A stretch of 64,000 nt of DNA, from contig NZ_LQXQ01000017.1 of the NCBI RefSeq assembly GCF_003268395.1, positions 1 through 64,000 on the forward strand. The letters are read 5' to 3'. Every line of letters starts with the position of its first letter. Position 1 is the stretch's first letter. The notes under the pieces were generated by a model. The model ran no database searches and had not been told where the DNA came from. It saw nothing but the letters and a program-made list of their open reading frames with translations. A program made the translations under genes and the position numbers. The stretch comes from Acinetobacter sp. CFCC 10889 (GTDB lineage Bacteria; Pseudomonadota; Gammaproteobacteria; Pseudomonadales; Moraxellaceae). Positions 19,914 to 28,258 of the stretch are shown piece by piece.

Positions 19914-20672
19914 ATGTGGAAAAAAATCCGAGTCGTTATTTTGTTGGCGATTTTATTGGTCGTTGTAGTCAATGCATGGCGAGACATGAATCAGGATTGG
20001 ACAAAACCAATCGTGGTGTTATTACATCCAATCAATGCGGATGGGCAAGCTGCGACTGAAAAGTATATTCAGCAACTTTCGATAGATAGTCTGGGTGATT
20101 CTCAACAATATTTACAACAGCAATCGCAACAATTTAGAGGACAGCCGATTCAATTGTATTTCCAACTTGGACGTGAGTTAAAACAATTACCACCACAAGT
20201 TTCTGAAAAGAGTAGTGCTTTAAGGAGTATGCTTTGGAGTTTAAAGTTCCGTTTTTATGCATGGAAACAACATCAAAGTGGTGATGGTGCACCTGCTGTC
20301 ACACTTTATTTAAATTATTACGATCCTAAATTGACCAAACAAGTGAAACATTCCACTGCTTTGGAACGTGGTCGTATTGGTACAGTGAATCTTTTTGCTT
20401 CACAAAAGCAAAGTGACCAAAATAAAGTGGTTTTGGTACATGAGTTATTACATACTTTTGGTGCAAAAGATAAATATGATTTAATGACAGGTCAGCCCAT
20501 TTTCCCATTAGGCTATGCACATCCTGCACAAAAACCTTTATATCCACAGCAATATGCTGAAATTATGGGGGGCTATGTACCAATTTCTGCAAGCAAAAGT
20601 AAAATTCCAAATAGTTTGCAAGACACTATGATGAGTGACTTAACAGCACAAGAAATTGGGTGGATTAAATAA
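19914..20672 (+). CDS. Membrane-anchored zinc metalloprotease-like protein
   Basis: The protein has 252 residues from the ATG at 19914; the frame extends to a TTG at 19860 without signal-peptide sense. A single N-terminal membrane helix (residues about 6-22) is followed by an extracytoplasmic domain. The motif VLVHELLHTFGAKDKYD near residue 180 is an HExxHxxGxxD zinc site of metzincin type, with a possible Met-turn-like IMGG further on. A peptidase at the periplasmic face is likely. The target is unknown, and no standard subfamily is recognised. Confidence 0.7.
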   Translation: MWKKIRVVILLAILLVVVVNAWRDMNQDWTKPIVVLLHPINADGQAATEKYIQQLSIDSLGDSQQYLQQQSQQFRGQPIQLYFQLGRELKQLPPQVSEKSSALRSMLWSLKFRFYAWKQHQSGDGAPAVTLYLNYYDPKLTKQVKHSTALERGRIGTVNLFASQKQSDQNKVVLVHELLHTFGAKDKYDLMTGQPIFPLGYAHPAQKPLYPQQYAEIMGGYVPISASKSKIPNSLQDTMMSDLTAQEIGWIK

Positions 20673-20802
20673 GAAGTATTCATGATGCTCAGAACTGTGG
20701 ATAAGATAGAATCTATCCACATGTCAGATGCATATCTTATACAGACAAAAAATTGAATCGGATTAAAAATCAAATGAATCAATAACAACCAAGAGAACAA
20801 AT

Positions 20803-21366
20803 ATGCGTACTGTGGGAAATGATATAGTCCGTCATCAATTGCATGAAAATCGGAAATGGTATTTGTTGTTGGGTGCGGTCTTGGTCATCTTTGGCTTGGT
20901 ACTACTTGCCTCATTGGGTATGGCAACATTAACAGTTGTCGTCTTGTTTGGTGTCCTGATGATGATCGGTGGGGTGATTCATTTAATTGCTGCTTTTAAA
21001 ATCTTTGATGGCGGCTTTCGTTGGCTTTGGGCATTGTTCGGAATATTGTATTTGATCGCTGGTTATTATGCGTTTAAATCTCCGATTACTACGGCTGTGG
21101 TGTTGACCAATCTGCTTGCGATAGCTTTATTAATTGGCGGTTTTATTCGAGTTTTTAATGCCTTTATGTTGAAACCGATGTCAGGTTGGGGGTGGACATT
21201 ATTTTCGGGTTTACTGACTTTGGCGACAGGTGCAATTATTTTAGCTTCGCCTGATGCTCCGTTTTGGGTTTTAGGATTATTTCTTGGTGTAGATATTTTA
21301 TTCCAAGGTGTCAATTATCTGACTTTTGCAGCAGCAATTAAGCAGATACCACCTGCAAGTCATTGA
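20803..21366 (+). CDS. HdeD family membrane protein (DUF308)
   Basis: This 187-residue inner-membrane protein has six hydrophobic helices arranged as three repeated helical pairs, with the motifs VLFGVLMMIGGVIHLIAAF and FSGLLTLATGAIIL that mark the HdeD/DUF308 family. In E. coli, HdeD belongs to the acid-resistance island, but the molecular function is unclear. The gene is isolated, with an AAGAGA site before the ATG and its own terminator. Confidence 0.82.
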   Translation: MRTVGNDIVRHQLHENRKWYLLLGAVLVIFGLVLLASLGMATLTVVVLFGVLMMIGGVIHLIAAFKIFDGGFRWLWALFGILYLIAGYYAFKSPITTAVVLTNLLAIALLIGGFIRVFNAFMLKPMSGWGWTLFSGLLTLATGAIILASPDAPFWVLGLFLGVDILFQGVNYLTFAAAIKQIPPASH

Positions 21367-21380
21367 TTATTTTTTAAATG

Positions 21381-21414
21381 AATAAAAATGTCCAATCAAT
21401 ATGTTGGGCATTTT
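21381..21414 (+). terminator. Rho-independent terminator after the HdeD-like gene
   Basis: The stem AAAATGTCCAA / TTGGGCATTTT with loop TCAATATG is followed by TTTTGTTTT. One mismatch lies in the stem. Confidence 0.75.
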
Positions 21415-21470
21415 TGTTTTAGCTTTGAAAAATTTAAGTTTATTTAAAATTCAAGATTGTATTATTTTGC

Positions 21471-21920
21471 TCAAGGCGCCACTTTATATTGGCTTGAAAT
21501 GGCAATACGATTCCACGTATTAATGACAATTGCAATCCATTCAATCGCCGTAATTTCGTCATCATTCAATACTTCTTTTGCGGCTGCATAGGCTTCATCA
21601 GGAAAATGCTGTTGTGCAATCAATGTGATTTCTTCAATCAACACTAAGGCAGCACGTTCTTTATCTGAAAAATACTGACTTTCTCGCCATGCACTGATCA
21701 AAGCAATTCGATCTACAGACTCACCTGCCTTGATTGCGTCCTGAGTATGCATACGTACACAAAAAGAACATTGGTTAATTTGTGAGGCACGTAGCTTTAA
21801 CAGATGTGAAAAACCAAGATCTAAACCTGCTTGTTTCACTTTTTGCACGGATAAATTTTCAAGTTCAAGCACTGTTTTATACAGTTCAGGTGCGGTTTTA
21901 CCGAGATTGACACGTGACAT
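21471..21920 (-). CDS. Carboxymuconolactone decarboxylase / AhpD-like protein
   Basis: The 149-residue protein contains QINQCSFCVRMHTQDAI, the CxxCxxxH active site of AhpD-like alkylhydroperoxidase domains, in the usual position near residue 55 after an LLKLRAS helix. Members either reduce peroxides through the Cys pair or act as gamma-carboxymuconolactone decarboxylases. The intact Cys pair favours the redox role. It stands alone on the minus strand, divergent from a small membrane protein gene. The true substrate is not predictable. Confidence 0.85.
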   Translation of the reverse strand: MSRVNLGKTAPELYKTVLELENLSVQKVKQAGLDLGFSHLLKLRASQINQCSFCVRMHTQDAIKAGESVDRIALISAWRESQYFSDKERAALVLIEEITLIAQQHFPDEAYAAAKEVLNDDEITAIEWIAIVINTWNRIAISSQYKVAP

Positions 21921-21996
21921 GGGATTTACACTTTCATTATTGGGTATACTTTATTTTATCGCTAAAATTTTCAAACACTGTTTAGATTTTATAAAA

Positions 21997-22197
21997 ATGA
22001 TGAATAAAGCTTATAAAATTTCATTTACGCTTACCGCGATTGGATCAGTTTTATATTTTATGATCAATGAGTTAAAAGCAGATGGAATTCAAATAGATTC
22101 AGGAGTTAGCATTATTTTGGCAATAGTCGTAGCACTTTTGCTGTTCTTTATTTGGCTATATTTTCGTAGTGAGGATAAAAAAGTGAAACAAAAATAA
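21997..22197 (+). CDS. Small two-helix membrane protein
   Basis: From ATG 21997 (or 22000) this is a protein of about 66 residues with two hydrophobic helices (about residues 8-20 and 36-55) and a basic C-terminal tail (SEDKKVKQK). The frame is open back to 21907, but that part overlaps the divergent neighbour. There is no strong ribosome binding site, so the start and even the reality of the gene are uncertain. Confidence 0.4.
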   Translation: MMNKAYKISFTLTAIGSVLYFMINELKADGIQIDSGVSIILAIVVALLLFFIWLYFRSEDKKVKQK

Positions 22198-22285
22198 GCA
22201 AATTATAAAAAGATATAAAATAAGCCAATTGATTGAAAAAATCATGTTAATAATAGGCTTAGACCAACAACTTACATGATGGAAC

Positions 22286-23431
22286 ATGACGACTTTTATC
22301 CTTGCCCCTGATTCATTTAAAGAAAGTATGACCGCTGAACAAGCCTGCTTGGCTATGCAACGTGGTATCGAAAAAGTTATACCTGATGCAAAGATTATCC
22401 ATGTACCGATGGCAGATGGTGGAGAGGGAACAGTTGATGCTTTGGTTTCTGCACGAAATGGGCGCAAAGTTTACATCGAAGTTTCAGGACCATTTACACA
22501 GAAAAAAGTCCAAGCCTATTTCGGTTTGATTGAAAATGATCAAACGGCTGTGATCGAAATGGCACTTGCCAATGGTATTCATCTGATCGAAAAGTCGCAA
22601 CGCAATCCATTACTCACTTCAACTTTGGGTACAGGAGAAATGATTAAAGCTGCATTGGACTTGGGTGTATCGAAAATCATTATTGGTTTGGGTGGTAGTG
22701 TGACCAATGATGCAGGTGCAGGCATGGCGCAGGCTTTAGGGGCAAAGTTTTTGGATGAATATGGTCAATCCGTTGCATTGGGCGGTGGTCAGCTTGATCA
22801 GATTCAAAGCATTGATCTTTCGGAATTGGATGCGCGTTTAAAACAGACTGAGATTATCATTGCGAGTGATGTGAATAATCCTTTGTGTGGCGAAAATGGT
22901 GCGTCTTATGTGTTTGCACCACAGAAAGGTGCAAACCCTGAAATGGTCAAAACTTTAGATCAGAACTTAAAGCAGTTTGCTGATTTGGTTGAATCTACTT
23001 TAAACATTGAAAAACAAAATATAGCAGGAGCAGGGGCAGCAGGTGGTTTGGGTTTTGGACTGATGGCTTTTGCAGGTGCAAGTATTCGTTCAGGCGTGGA
23101 AATCGTGATCGAAGAAACTCAGCTTGCTGAAAAAATTGCTCAAGCAGATTATGTCTTTACAGGTGAGGGTGGCATAGATTTTCAAACCAAGTTTGGTAAA
23201 ACCCCGTTTGGTGTGGCGCAAGTGGCGAAGCGTTTGAATAAGCCTGTGATCGCTTTTGCAGGCTATGTCGGTGAAGGTGTTGAAGAATTGTATGATGAGG
23301 GATTTACTGCGATTTTTGGGATTGTGGATGGGGCTTGTGATTTAACTACAGCTTTAAAAAATGGTGAGAAGAATTTGGAAAGGTGCTGTGAGAGTGTGGT
23401 GAGGTTGATTAATAAAGAAAAATGTATTTAA
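22286..23431 (+). CDS. Glycerate kinase (GarK/GlxK family)
   Basis: This 381-residue enzyme phosphorylates D-glycerate, normally to 2-phosphoglycerate in this family. Recognisable blocks are APDSFKESMTAEQA at the N-terminus, MADGGEGTVDAL, IGLGGSVTNDAGAGMAQALG, and FTGEGGIDFQTKFGKTP towards the end. Length and order match the GlxK/GarK family. No glyoxylate or glucarate genes lie nearby, so the pathway here is not shown by context. Confidence 0.93.
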   Translation: MTTFILAPDSFKESMTAEQACLAMQRGIEKVIPDAKIIHVPMADGGEGTVDALVSARNGRKVYIEVSGPFTQKKVQAYFGLIENDQTAVIEMALANGIHLIEKSQRNPLLTSTLGTGEMIKAALDLGVSKIIIGLGGSVTNDAGAGMAQALGAKFLDEYGQSVALGGGQLDQIQSIDLSELDARLKQTEIIIASDVNNPLCGENGASYVFAPQKGANPEMVKTLDQNLKQFADLVESTLNIEKQNIAGAGAAGGLGFGLMAFAGASIRSGVEIVIEETQLAEKIAQADYVFTGEGGIDFQTKFGKTPFGVAQVAKRLNKPVIAFAGYVGEGVEELYDEGFTAIFGIVDGACDLTTALKNGEKNLERCCESVVRLINKEKCI

Positions 23432-23497
23432 TTTAATTGATTATTTTATTATCTAAATTAGAATGATTTTATAAATTAGGGAGCCTTGGTAATTTAT

Positions 23498-24010
23498 ATG
23501 TTAAATATAAAAAAAATTATAGTGTTATTATGTGGATTGATTGCTACTCAAACATTTGCGCTACCTGATGATATTGAAAAAATTGTAGTTAAGAAAGTAA
23601 ATGATGAGCGAAACTGGGTTGCGAGTAAACTTGAGTTTGCACAAAAAAATCATGAATTAATTACTCATGAAAATTATGGTTTAAGTGTGGATTTAATGGG
23701 TTATAAGCTTGATTTGGCAATGCAGAAGGTCGTTGTTTCAACAGATAAAGCTATAGCGGAAAAAGGAAAAACCTTAGAAATTAGAAATGAATATAAAGAT
23801 AAACTTAAACGTGATAATTTAAAGTTAGCTGAAATAAAATCAAAAATTGATGAAATTTTGTGTCCTAATTTAGAGTTAAGTTTAGCTTTATATATTCATC
23901 AAAAAGCTAATCCGAAGTTCTCAAATTTATCATCACTACAAGTTGAGAGGACGAGATTGGAAAGTGCTGTAGAAGATGTTGATTATAAAAAATGTTTAAC
24001 AAATATTTAA
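23498..24010 (+). CDS. Secreted protein of unknown function
   Basis: From ATG 23498 this is 170 residues, with a standard signal peptide (LNIKKIIVLLCGLIATQTFA) and an expected cleavage before LPDD. The mature part is charged, lysine-rich and mainly helical, with two cysteines near the C-terminus (LCPNLE and KKCLTN) that could pair. No family is recognised. The coding sequence is more AT-rich than its neighbours, which suggests a poorly conserved or recently acquired gene. A TTG at 23486 is nearer to an AGGGAG site, so the start is not firm. Confidence 0.55.
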   Translation: MLNIKKIIVLLCGLIATQTFALPDDIEKIVVKKVNDERNWVASKLEFAQKNHELITHENYGLSVDLMGYKLDLAMQKVVVSTDKAIAEKGKTLEIRNEYKDKLKRDNLKLAEIKSKIDEILCPNLELSLALYIHQKANPKFSNLSSLQVERTRLESAVEDVDYKKCLTNI

Positions 24011-24117
24011 TAGTATGATTTTGATAATCTTTAATTACAAGTAATGTCGTTTATTTATAGTCTTACTGTCTAATAGAGTCTGCTAAACTACACCCATCCA
24101 TAACACGATGAGTAAAT

Positions 24118-26109
24118 ATGAGTTTAGCCAACCTGATCAATGAATTAAACCCTCAACAAAAACAAGCTGCTACGACTGAAACAAAACACAGTTTAGTACT
24201 TGCAGGGGCAGGTTGTGGCAAAACCAAAACCATCGTGGCACGAGCAGCGTACTTGATTGATCAAGGTGTGCCTGCCAATCAAATCCAAATTCTGACATTT
24301 ACTCGTCGTTCAGCAAGTGAAATTGTCGCACGTGTGGAACTCGCTTTGGGTGATCAAGCCAAAGGTTTACGCGCTTCAACATTCCATACCTTTTGTATGT
24401 ACCTCTTGCGCCGTGTGCCAAAAGCCTTTGGATTAGAACAATTTTCAATTATTGATCGTGATGATCAACTGATGTTATTCCGCTTAATCCGTGGCAAAGA
24501 TGATAAGAAAAATCCAAATGCATTGCCGAAGCCACAACAGCTTTGCGACCTCTATTCATTCGCGCGCAATACCCGCCAAAAACTCAGTTTGGCTTTAGAA
24601 AAACAATTGCCTGAATTTTTAGAATATAAAGATCAAATTGCTGAGATTATGAAAGAGTACGAAAGCCGAAAACGTACTCGTTATTTTCTGGATTATGACG
24701 ATATTTTGGCTGTGGTGGCTTCAGGTTTGGCGCAGTCTGAGGGCTTGGCTGATTATGTGGCAGGGTTGTGTCAACACATGCTCGTGGATGAAATGCAGGA
24801 TACCAATCCATTGCAATGGGCAATTCTGGAACCACTGAAAGATAAAACTTCATTGTTCTGTGTGGGGGATGATGCACAGTCGATTTATGGATTTCGTGGT
24901 GCGGACTTTGAAAATATTCACCATTTCAAAGAGCGTGTGCCTGATGCAGAAATTTTCAAACTCGAAAAAAATTATCGTTCCACCCAAGAAATTTTAGATC
25001 TGTCTAATTGGTTGCTTGATCAAAGCGAAATTCACTATGATAAAAAATTAGAAGCCTATCGTGGCGATGGCATTAAACCGAAAATGCACGTCTTTCCCAA
25101 TGAATTTGATGAAGCGAAATGGATTGCCATCGACATCAAAGAACGGCATTTGCTTGAAGCTGCTGCATGGAATGACCACATGGTGTTAGTGCGTTCAGCC
25201 TTTGCTGCACGTCATATCGAAGCAGCATTTATCCAAGCCAATGTGCCATATCGTTTTATTGGTGGGATGAAACTGCTTGAAACAGCGCATGTTAAAGACT
25301 TGCTGAGTTTACTCCGTGTGATTGCCAATCCAATGGATGATATTGCGTGGATGCGCTTTTTAACTCTGTGGAATGGTGTCGGTGATGTCGGTGCAAGTAA
25401 GCTTGCACAGCAACTTTTACTTGAATCCGACCTTGATAAACTATTTGAGAAATTAGAAAAGTTTGGGCGAATTCCTGACAATACTCTGCTGATTATGAAG
25501 CAAATGTCAGTACTCAAAACCGAAGTAGAAGCTTGCGTCAAACTCGGTGTCGAAGCCATTCTCAATCAACTTGAAGAAAATTATGCCAAGAAAGATTGGC
25601 ATAAACGAGTGGGTGATTTCGATCTTGTGAAACAACTGGCTTCTAAACATTCACAACTGAGTGAGTTTTTAGAAGAATATGTACTTGATCCTGTGTCTAT
25701 TTCTGAAATAGAGCGTCAGTCACAAGACGATGTGGTGACGTTGATTACCATTCACTCCGCAAAAGGAACTGAGCAAAAAGTCTGTTATGTGGCGAATGTT
25801 TCAGCAGGGCAATATCCACACGCACGTGCACAAGGTAATTTTGATGAAGTGGAAGAAGAACGCCGTGTGTTGTATGTGGCGTTAACCCGTGCGCAAAATG
25901 AGTTGATATTAACCAAACAAAATTTAAGTTTTTGGGCGCATACTCAAACTGATGAAAAAGGTCGTAAAGTGGAAAGCTATTTTCTTAATGATTTAACTCG
26001 GAATTTATGCACCACTGAAACCCATTATCGTCAGCGTGAACAAACGGTAAAAAGTGCTTTGATCGCACGTAAGCGGATTAATTTAGATTTTGGCATTGAT
26101 CTGGATTAA
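24118..26109 (+). CDS. UvrD/Rep-family superfamily 1 DNA helicase
   Basis: This 663-residue ATP-dependent 3'-5' helicase has motif Q/I (LNPQQKQAA, then GAGCGKTKT), Ia (LTFTRRSASEI), II (LVDEMQDTN), III (GDDAQSIYGFRGAD), IV (LEKNYRST), V (VTLITIHSAKGTE) and VI (YVALTRAQ). It is shorter than UvrD or Rep and lacks their extended C-terminus, so it is best left as a UvrD-like helicase of unassigned subtype. Motif II reads DEMQD, a small departure from the common DExQD. It probably acts in DNA repair or replication restart. Confidence 0.9.
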   Translation: MSLANLINELNPQQKQAATTETKHSLVLAGAGCGKTKTIVARAAYLIDQGVPANQIQILTFTRRSASEIVARVELALGDQAKGLRASTFHTFCMYLLRRVPKAFGLEQFSIIDRDDQLMLFRLIRGKDDKKNPNALPKPQQLCDLYSFARNTRQKLSLALEKQLPEFLEYKDQIAEIMKEYESRKRTRYFLDYDDILAVVASGLAQSEGLADYVAGLCQHMLVDEMQDTNPLQWAILEPLKDKTSLFCVGDDAQSIYGFRGADFENIHHFKERVPDAEIFKLEKNYRSTQEILDLSNWLLDQSEIHYDKKLEAYRGDGIKPKMHVFPNEFDEAKWIAIDIKERHLLEAAAWNDHMVLVRSAFAARHIEAAFIQANVPYRFIGGMKLLETAHVKDLLSLLRVIANPMDDIAWMRFLTLWNGVGDVGASKLAQQLLLESDLDKLFEKLEKFGRIPDNTLLIMKQMSVLKTEVEACVKLGVEAILNQLEENYAKKDWHKRVGDFDLVKQLASKHSQLSEFLEEYVLDPVSISEIERQSQDDVVTLITIHSAKGTEQKVCYVANVSAGQYPHARAQGNFDEVEEERRVLYVALTRAQNELILTKQNLSFWAHTQTDEKGRKVESYFLNDLTRNLCTTETHYRQREQTVKSALIARKRINLDFGIDLD

Positions 26110-26138
26110 ACTATAGCGAAGATAAAGTAGGTTTGACC

Positions 26139-26390
26139 ATGAAAATTTTAGTACGTAACTTAGAGCGTTCAGTCACAGAAGCAGAATTGCTTGAATTGTT
26201 TAAACCTTATGGCACAGTTGAGTCTGCGGTTGTGGTGATGGATGCTGAAACCAAAAAGTCGAAAGGCTTTGGTTTTATCGAAATGCCAAATCCACGTGAA
26301 GCGATCAAGGCGATCAAAGGCTTAAATACTTTAAAAGTAAAAGGTGCGGGTATTCGTGTCAAAGCTGCGGAAGATAAGCCACAAGCTTAA
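26139..26390 (+). CDS. RNA-binding protein with single RRM domain
   Basis: The protein is 83 residues and consists of one RNA recognition motif: RNP2 as ILVRNL at the N-terminus and RNP1 as KGFGFIEM around residue 47. Both carry the aromatic residues that stack on RNA. The ATG at 26139 follows a GTAGG site; an in-frame TTG six bases earlier is ignored. Such small RRM proteins occur in cyanobacteria and many proteobacteria, and their targets here are unknown. A terminator follows directly. Confidence 0.88.
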   Translation: MKILVRNLERSVTEAELLELFKPYGTVESAVVVMDAETKKSKGFGFIEMPNPREAIKAIKGLNTLKVKGAGIRVKAAEDKPQA

Positions 26391-26401
26391 ATATACTGAG
26401 T

Positions 26402-26431
26402 AAAAGAGGAGCTGAAATGGCTCCTTTTTTA
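26402..26431 (+). terminator. Rho-independent terminator after the RRM gene
   Basis: The stem AAAAGAGGAGC / GCTCCTTTTTT has loop TGAAATG and ends in a T-run. An ATG at 26417 lies inside this hairpin, which argues against using it as the start of the next gene. Confidence 0.82.
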
Positions 26432-26458
26432 TGTTTGAAAATGTTGAATTGGGAATAT

Positions 26459-26821
26459 ATGAAAAAAAGGTATTCTGCTCTCTCTATCGTTGCACCAAAT
26501 GGATTGAAAATTGCACAAGGCTTAAAAACTTTGGAAATACGTTCATGGACGCCTGAACAATTACCCCTGAAAGATTTAATCATTGTTGAAAATTTGCAAT
26601 TTTTAAGTGCTGAATATACAGAAGAAATGGGCAAAGCTGTTGCCATTGTTGATATTGAATCAGTTCATCCTTGGCGAGAGGATGAATTTGCCGCAGCGTG
26701 TGCGAACTATTGGGCGGAAGGCTATTTTGCTTGGGTGATCCATAATGTTCGCCCCATTACACAGCCTTTGGATGTGCCTGCAAAGCGTAAAATCTATTGC
26801 ATTGATATTGATCATTTATAA
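26459..26821 (+). CDS. ASCH domain protein
   Basis: The protein has 120 residues from ATG 26459, preceded by a GGGAAT site and lying outside the upstream terminator hairpin. ALSIVAPNGLKIAQGLKTLEIRSW near the N-terminus and the closing VHPWREDEF and WVIHNVRPI segments fit the ASCH/PUA-like RNA-binding fold (the GxKxxExR pattern). Some ASCH proteins hydrolyse modified nucleosides such as N4-acetylcytidine. Whether this one is catalytic cannot be told. Confidence 0.75.
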   Translation: MKKRYSALSIVAPNGLKIAQGLKTLEIRSWTPEQLPLKDLIIVENLQFLSAEYTEEMGKAVAIVDIESVHPWREDEFAAACANYWAEGYFAWVIHNVRPITQPLDVPAKRKIYCIDIDHL

Positions 26822-26896
26822 ATTTTGTTGTGCATTTATACCAAGAAAGTTTAATCTTAGTCAGGTAAATGTTGCCAAAATCAGGAAATAAAAATC

Positions 26897-27400
26897 ATGT
26901 CACGAGTTGCTCGCTTTCATGCAGACCGCACCAATCAAAAATTGTATTTTGCTCGACTTTCTTGTATGCAAGCAGAGCAGTCTGAAAATGTACAACAAGC
27001 ACAGGCACAGCGTGAAGCAGCAGTTTTTCATTTACATGGTGCTGTTTTGGCATTTTTGCAGGAGTTGGTACGCTACTATCGCCTCAATGACTTTGCACCA
27101 ACCCTTAAATCCATTGAAGAACACATGGCAGAAAAAGGACAGGTTTCTCCTGAAGTCGTGGTGATGCAACAATTAGCAAAAAGTGGTTTTATTGCTGAAC
27201 TTAAACGTGCATATCGTTCATGTCAGTATGCACCTGAGCCGAGTGCGCCAGAACCTGAAGATGAAACATCATCGAATCTCATTATCAAAGTGACACAAAC
27301 CCCACAAGCATGGTTGCCTGATACGAAGATTTTAAGAGAATGGCACCGAGATTTAACGCAACTGATTGATGGTTTTCGCAATGAAATGGTGGAATTCTGA
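26897..27400 (+). CDS. Conserved hypothetical protein (DUF6586-like)
   Basis: The 167-residue cytoplasmic protein starts MSRVARFHADRTNQKLYFARL and has a helical body, an acidic proline-rich linker (PEPSAPEPEDE) and a closing helix around WHRDLTQLIDGFR. I believe it belongs with small proteins annotated DUF6586 in Pseudomonas and Acinetobacter; that assignment is from memory and uncertain. Function is unknown. A CAGGAAA site precedes the ATG. It lies upstream of another small conserved unknown on the same strand. Confidence 0.6.
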   Translation: MSRVARFHADRTNQKLYFARLSCMQAEQSENVQQAQAQREAAVFHLHGAVLAFLQELVRYYRLNDFAPTLKSIEEHMAEKGQVSPEVVVMQQLAKSGFIAELKRAYRSCQYAPEPSAPEPEDETSSNLIIKVTQTPQAWLPDTKILREWHRDLTQLIDGFRNEMVEF

Positions 27401-27513
27401 TCTTTTTGATTGGTTTTACTTGAAATTTGATAGTGAATGACTATATACAATAGTTACAAGATGCAAAATGCATTCAGCATTTTGCCCCATGTTGAGCATG
27501 GAGGGTGATTGAT

Positions 27514-27792
27514 ATGTCGATTGAACAGTTAAAAGAGTTATTTGGAAATCAAGAAGCGATTTTAGAGTTGGTGCAGCTTGAAGGTGGAGAGTTGGCGCTA
27601 CGCAATGCAGGTTCAGAACAAGAACCCTTGGTCACGATTCAGTTTAATGACGAAGTAAAAGCATTATTAGGGGATCAAACGCCTGCGATTGCACAGCATA
27701 TGATTCAAGCGGCATTGTACGCATTGATGGAAAATCAAGTGAATCAACTCAATGCAGAAGTGCTAGATGAGCAACCAAAATATATGAGTTAA
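27514..27792 (+). CDS. Small conserved hypothetical protein
   Basis: From ATG 27514, which follows a GAGGGTG site, the protein has 92 residues; the frame can also start at a GTG at 27505. It is acidic, with a leucine-rich helix, then a strand pair (LVQLEGGELALRNAG ... LVTIQFND) and a long C-terminal helix. No known family was recognised. A strong terminator follows 13 bp after the stop. Confidence 0.6.
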   Translation: MSIEQLKELFGNQEAILELVQLEGGELALRNAGSEQEPLVTIQFNDEVKALLGDQTPAIAQHMIQAALYALMENQVNQLNAEVLDEQPKYMS

Positions 27793-27804
27793 ATGCTTAT
27801 TTTC

Positions 27805-27838
27805 AATAAAAAACGCACTTTGAAGTGCGTTTTTTTAT
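27805..27838. terminator. Bidirectional Rho-independent terminator
   Basis: The stem AAAAAACGCACTT / AAGTGCGTTTTTT with a short TG loop is flanked by A- and T-runs. It separates a plus-strand small gene from the converging small membrane protein gene. Confidence 0.9.
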
Positions 27839-27854
27839 ATTTAAATCTAGAGTT

Positions 27855-28097
27855 TTAATGTGTAGGTAAAGGCTGTGGTGCAAAAAAGTATCCACCGACA
27901 AACATGATCGCCAAGCCAATCAATTGTAGGAAAAATGGATTTTTAGCTACATTCCAATGCATGATGAGAAAAATCAATGACACTGGAGAAAGTAATAAAC
28001 AACCAATACCCCACCAAATACTTTCTTTGAATGCAGCAATGAGAAAGCCAATTGAGGCGATCAGCAAAATAAGTAACCCAAAATAAAATAGAAACAT
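27855..28097 (-). CDS. Small three-helix membrane protein
   Basis: The 80-residue protein is almost entirely hydrophobic, with three predicted membrane helices (residues about 3-23, 28-46 and 55-72). A tail ending in PQPLPTH follows. Nothing indicates a function. It stands alone, converging on the preceding gene. The next minus-strand gene upstream ends about 160 bp away. Confidence 0.6.
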   Translation of the reverse strand: MFLFYFGLLILLIASIGFLIAAFKESIWWGIGCLLLSPVSLIFLIMHWNVAKNPFFLQLIGLAIMFVGGYFFAPQPLPTH

Positions 28098-28211
28098 GTA
28101 GTCCTCTTATTTGTCTTTTATGTATTTCAATAAATTATGCTTAAATTTTTTAATGAAAAGCACATCTTGTCCAATTGTTAATATTGCTTCTTTTTAAATC
28201 GCTCTATAAAG

Positions 28212-28243
28212 CAAAACAGACTAGCATATTTGCGAGTCTGTTT
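28212..28243 (-). terminator. Likely terminator of the Kef/YbaL-type antiporter gene
   Basis: The inverted repeat AAACAGACTAGC / GCGAGTCTGTTT (one mismatch, loop ATATTT) lies 15 bp past the antiporter stop codon. It is followed on the minus strand by a modest T-rich stretch. Confidence 0.7.
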
Positions 28244-28258
28244 GGAATGATCAATGAA

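Noticed and set aside
20696-20721. Inverted repeat TGTGGATA / TATCCACA after the metalloprotease gene as terminator
   Set aside because: It has a long loop and no T-run, so it is too weak to call as a terminator.
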